DNA of 64,000 nucleotides. It comes from Prinia subflava (lineage: Eukaryota > Chordata > Aves > Passeriformes > Cisticolidae). A model generated the notes under the pieces. The model was not told the origin of the DNA. It saw nothing but the letters and a program-made list of their open reading frames with translations, and ran no database searches. Of the stretch, positions 61,701 through 64,000 are shown piece after piece. Made by a program: the position numbers and the translations under genes. Position 1 is the stretch's first letter; every line of letters starts with the position of its first letter. The DNA is taken from contig NC_086250.1 of the NCBI RefSeq assembly GCF_021018805.1, positions 67,467,322-67,531,321 of the forward strand, in the 5' to 3' direction.

Positions 61701-64000
61701 TTTTGGAAGTGATTAAATAGAATCCTGTCCAGAGAGAGCCTGAGCTTCCTTGGATGCATGGGCCAGAGGTCTTCCTGTAGTGGCTGAGATGGACATTGCT
61801 GATGCCAAAAGTGACTCTGCTCTGTGAGCCTTGCAAATCCTGGCCACTAGGAAAAAAATAAGCTGATAACTGTGTTGTCCACGTTATCCACAAAAGTAAA
61901 ATGAAAATGTAGTCTCTTTATCTCTTATTAAAGTTAAGAGCTTCTGCTTTTGCAGAGCTTCCTCTCCACTCCACGTGTTGGGAGATAAATTTCAAGACTG
62001 GAAAATGCTGGTCATGGAGTCCAGACTGAGCAGTTTTAGGAGAAAAAGTCTGAAAAAAAAAGCAGGTAGGATCCTGGCTTAGTAGAGAAAGTTCTCTTTA
62101 ATTCCCATGTACTGGCTTTTTGTGTTTGCTTGTGGCATGAGCTGCATTAAACATTCTCCTTTCCCTGGACTTAAAGCACTAGGGAAACACAAAATAATCT
62201 CTGTTAAAAACAGTGCTATGTGGCAAGGGCAAAAAGACCTCAAAATAGCATTAAAGTGAGGTCCAATATCCAGAGGTTTGAAAATCATCTTTTACATGTG
62301 GTTTCTTGCCCTGCTATTGGTTAGAGGAGTTGTTTCTCCATGAGCCTAATAGCATGATAGAAAGTGCCATCACTTCTGGGTTGTTTTCATAGTGATTTAC
62401 AGCTCTTTTGTTTTCCTCCCAGAAACCCACCCAGGGTGTATCCCCTCCCTACGATCTGTGTTTAGAGTACATGTAAGCAATATCAGATGAAATGGAGAAC
62501 TGCTGACAAGGATCTGGGGCAAGGGAAGACCTCGAGACAATTGATACGTTTGGGTTACATCTCTAGGAGTCATTTGGCACAGAAATGTCATTGATTCTTT
62601 TCCAAATCTTCACACCCAGGCTGTGGTAGGGGACTCTTAGAGTTCTGATTGGCATATCCCTATCAGTTTTCTATCTTTCCACATGCACACAGGCTGATAA
62701 AATGCAGAGTAAAAGATCAAAAAGGAATACACAATAGCCTTATCCACAGATGTTTCCATTGCATATGATCTTTATAGTATTTATAACACCCAGAAGGTGT
62801 TCTGAGCAGTGCTTCCCAGGAGGAAAATGGGGCAATATCTCGGATTTTCAGTTGTTTCTTAGAGGCACATGATTTCTGTTTGGGGTACATTGGCTGATTT
62901 TCATACACAATGCAGTGGGATGATCTGATGTAACGTGGGAGCCTCAGATTTGGTATCATTTGTGAACAGTCAGAATTTGGGATTGAAAAGGGAGCTTTTC
63001 CCCAGCCATCTGAAGTCTTATCCCCCATAGCAGCCATACTGGTGGGGAAGTGCAGAGGTGACACCGCCACTTGGCACCCTCCTGGTACCAACAGGGGAGT
63101 CCCAGAGAGTGCCACAGCTCCTGGTGAACGTGTCTGGACCAACTTGCTGCCTATCAGGCAATGCAGATTACTCCAGAGCAGGTCTCTCTCTGACTGTGTC
63201 TCAGGCACATCCAAGTACATAATATCCTTAAAAATATCCAGTTTCCAGCTCGCTGAGCAAGGAAATGCCAAGACAACCAGGGTATGTGTGTGTGTGTATG
63301 TACTACTGCCTCCTCGAAGGGTGAAGCAGCAATCCTTCCAGGAATTGGCAGGGAAGGAAGACCCACATGGCTCCAGGCTGCTTTTAATTATCCAGAGTCA
63401 CACTTTAATGAAGTTCTGCCAGACGCTCTAAATCATTCCATATTTCATGGTACAAGGCTATCTGCTGCTGTACTTGAACTTGGTGGTGAACAAGCACCTG
63501 ACCCCAGCCCCAGGACACCTTTGGGTTCCCCGCCTGGCTGCTGGACACAGAGGCAGTTGATAGTTGTAGGCTGAGCTCTGTGTGTTGAGAGACACAAGGG
63601 TGGGGCTGAAGGGACCCTGCTGTCCCTCCTCTGTTTCAGATCCAAAGTTGTCTGCAGGGATATTGTTCCCTTGGGCTTTCCAGCCCAGACATGGTTGACT
63701 TGCAGTGCTGGATTTGTGCTGACAGGCACAAATCCTGCTGCAGTGCTTTCTTAGCTGGATGAAGAGCTTTTTGGGAGCCTTTGAAACTGAGGGCCAAGGG
63801 AGGTAGGAGAGGTGGGACTTTCATTGAGCTGGTCATGTTCCCTCTATGCTAACACAGAAGTGGCTGAGGGGGGTGATACCTCCCTCAAGGGGGCAGTGGG
63901 AAAGTTGAAGCCCACCCTGAGCATCCACATGTGAAGACGGGCTGGGAATTGCAGCATTGTGAGTAGTGGACCTCTCATCCATCCCCTCTGGAGATGACAC
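55327..64000 (+). CDS. CCDC3: CCDC3 gene, 5' part: secreted coiled-coil domain protein 3; continues beyond right edge
   Basis: CCDC3 (favine) is a secreted glycoprotein of adipocytes and endothelium linked in mammals to lipid storage and to dampening TNF/NF-kB signalling. Two coding exons (55,327-55,754 and 56,721-56,895) join in phase to 201 residues of an expected ~270. Visible: a signal peptide (about 1-30), mature start near CQLPAEWRPLSEGCRAEL, conserved cysteines (34, 47, 101, 127), LLCDQAWGSMLEVPAGSRLN with N-glycosylation sequon N118-L-T, GYFSCHSH, and in exon 2 a second sequon N180-C-S. The C-terminal coiled-coil exon was searched for up to 64,000 and not found; this gene has a long last intron in mammals. 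The gene is divergent from OPTN, 26 kb away, as in mammals. Confidence 0.95.
55755..56720 (+). other. CCDC3 intron 1
   Basis: 966 bp; the first ~130 bp are still CpG-rich. Donor GTGAGT, acceptor TTCCAG. Nothing else recognised. Confidence 0.85.
56721..56895 (+). CDS. CCDC3: CCDC3 coding exon 2
   Basis: 175 nt, phase 2 to 0; residues 143-201. MDENYILLPHGVNFQEAIFP, DTQENRRMF, SLFQFSNCSQ and FSSDWEIQEDNR are almost identical to mammalian CCDC3. Acceptor TTCCAG, donor CGG|GTAAGG. Confidence 0.97.
56896..64000 (+). other. CCDC3 intron 2 (partial)
   Basis: More than 7.1 kb with no further CCDC3 exon. AT-rich run at 58,095-58,160, short (TG)n at 63,281-63,298, and a small AAATT repeat at 61,300-61,317. 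Open frames, including one of 184 codons on the minus strand at 62,717-63,271, are not recognisable. Confidence 0.75.

Noticed and set aside
62717..63271. 184-codon minus-strand open frame in CCDC3 intron 2
   Set aside because: Begins with a non-ATG codon, no recognisable domain, no supporting promoter or splice context.
56896..64000. Third CCDC3 exon (coiled coil)
   Set aside because: Searched for the conserved VQKALFEEEDHVKKLQQK-like coding sequence and found none; it is taken to lie beyond the window.
1..64000. CRISPR arrays, operons, phage or other prokaryotic defence systems, rRNA/tRNA genes
   Set aside because: None seen. Spliced vertebrate genes and CR1 elements make the window a bird chromosome; tRNA genes were not exhaustively excluded by eye.

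Overview
The window is a piece of a bird nuclear genome. Evidence seen directly: spliced vertebrate genes with canonical GT/AG introns, three CpG-island promoters, and several truncated CR1 LINE fragments, two of them with the ATTCTATG-type 3' terminus typical of avian and reptilian CR1. No bacterial-style operons, IS elements, CRISPR arrays or rRNA genes were seen. The species cannot be named from the sequence alone.

Three recognisable genes lie in the order MCM10 (minus), OPTN (minus), CCDC3 (plus), the same neighbourhood and relative orientation as on human 10p13. MCM10 occupies about 1-10,675: I resolved ten coding exons (1,000-9,408) giving the N-terminal 498 residues (acidic N-terminus, coiled coil, OB-fold, CCCH zinc finger); the remaining C-terminal exons lie beyond the left edge. 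A probable non-coding first exon and a promoter with E2F-, NRF1- and YY1-like sites sit at 10,597-10,680. OPTN occupies about 12,465-28,970: all 13 coding exons were resolved and join without a frame break into a complete 555-residue optineurin with the TBK1-regulated LIR, the UBAN ubiquitin-binding coiled coil and the C-terminal C-C-H-C zinc finger. Its 3'UTR has two AATAAA signals, and its CpG island carries an NF-kB-like site. CCDC3 begins at 55,327: two coding exons (signal peptide plus 201 residues) are present, and the coiled-coil exon lies beyond the right edge.

The rest is intronic or intergenic. The roughly 25 kb between OPTN and CCDC3 (29.75-54.6 kb) contains CR1 fragments and simple repeats but no gene I can support. 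Between MCM10 and OPTN there is a 1.8 kb tail-to-head gap holding one CR1 copy.

Functionally the neighbours are unrelated: MCM10 loads and activates the replicative helicase, OPTN is a selective-autophagy and innate-immune adaptor, and CCDC3 is a secreted adipo/endothelial factor. I saw no sign of a novel multi-gene system. The points worth a second look are local: repeat arrays in or beside all three promoters, same-orientation CR1 insertions just upstream of two promoters, a NAGNAG acceptor in OPTN, and a signal peptide encoded by hexanucleotide repeats in CCDC3.
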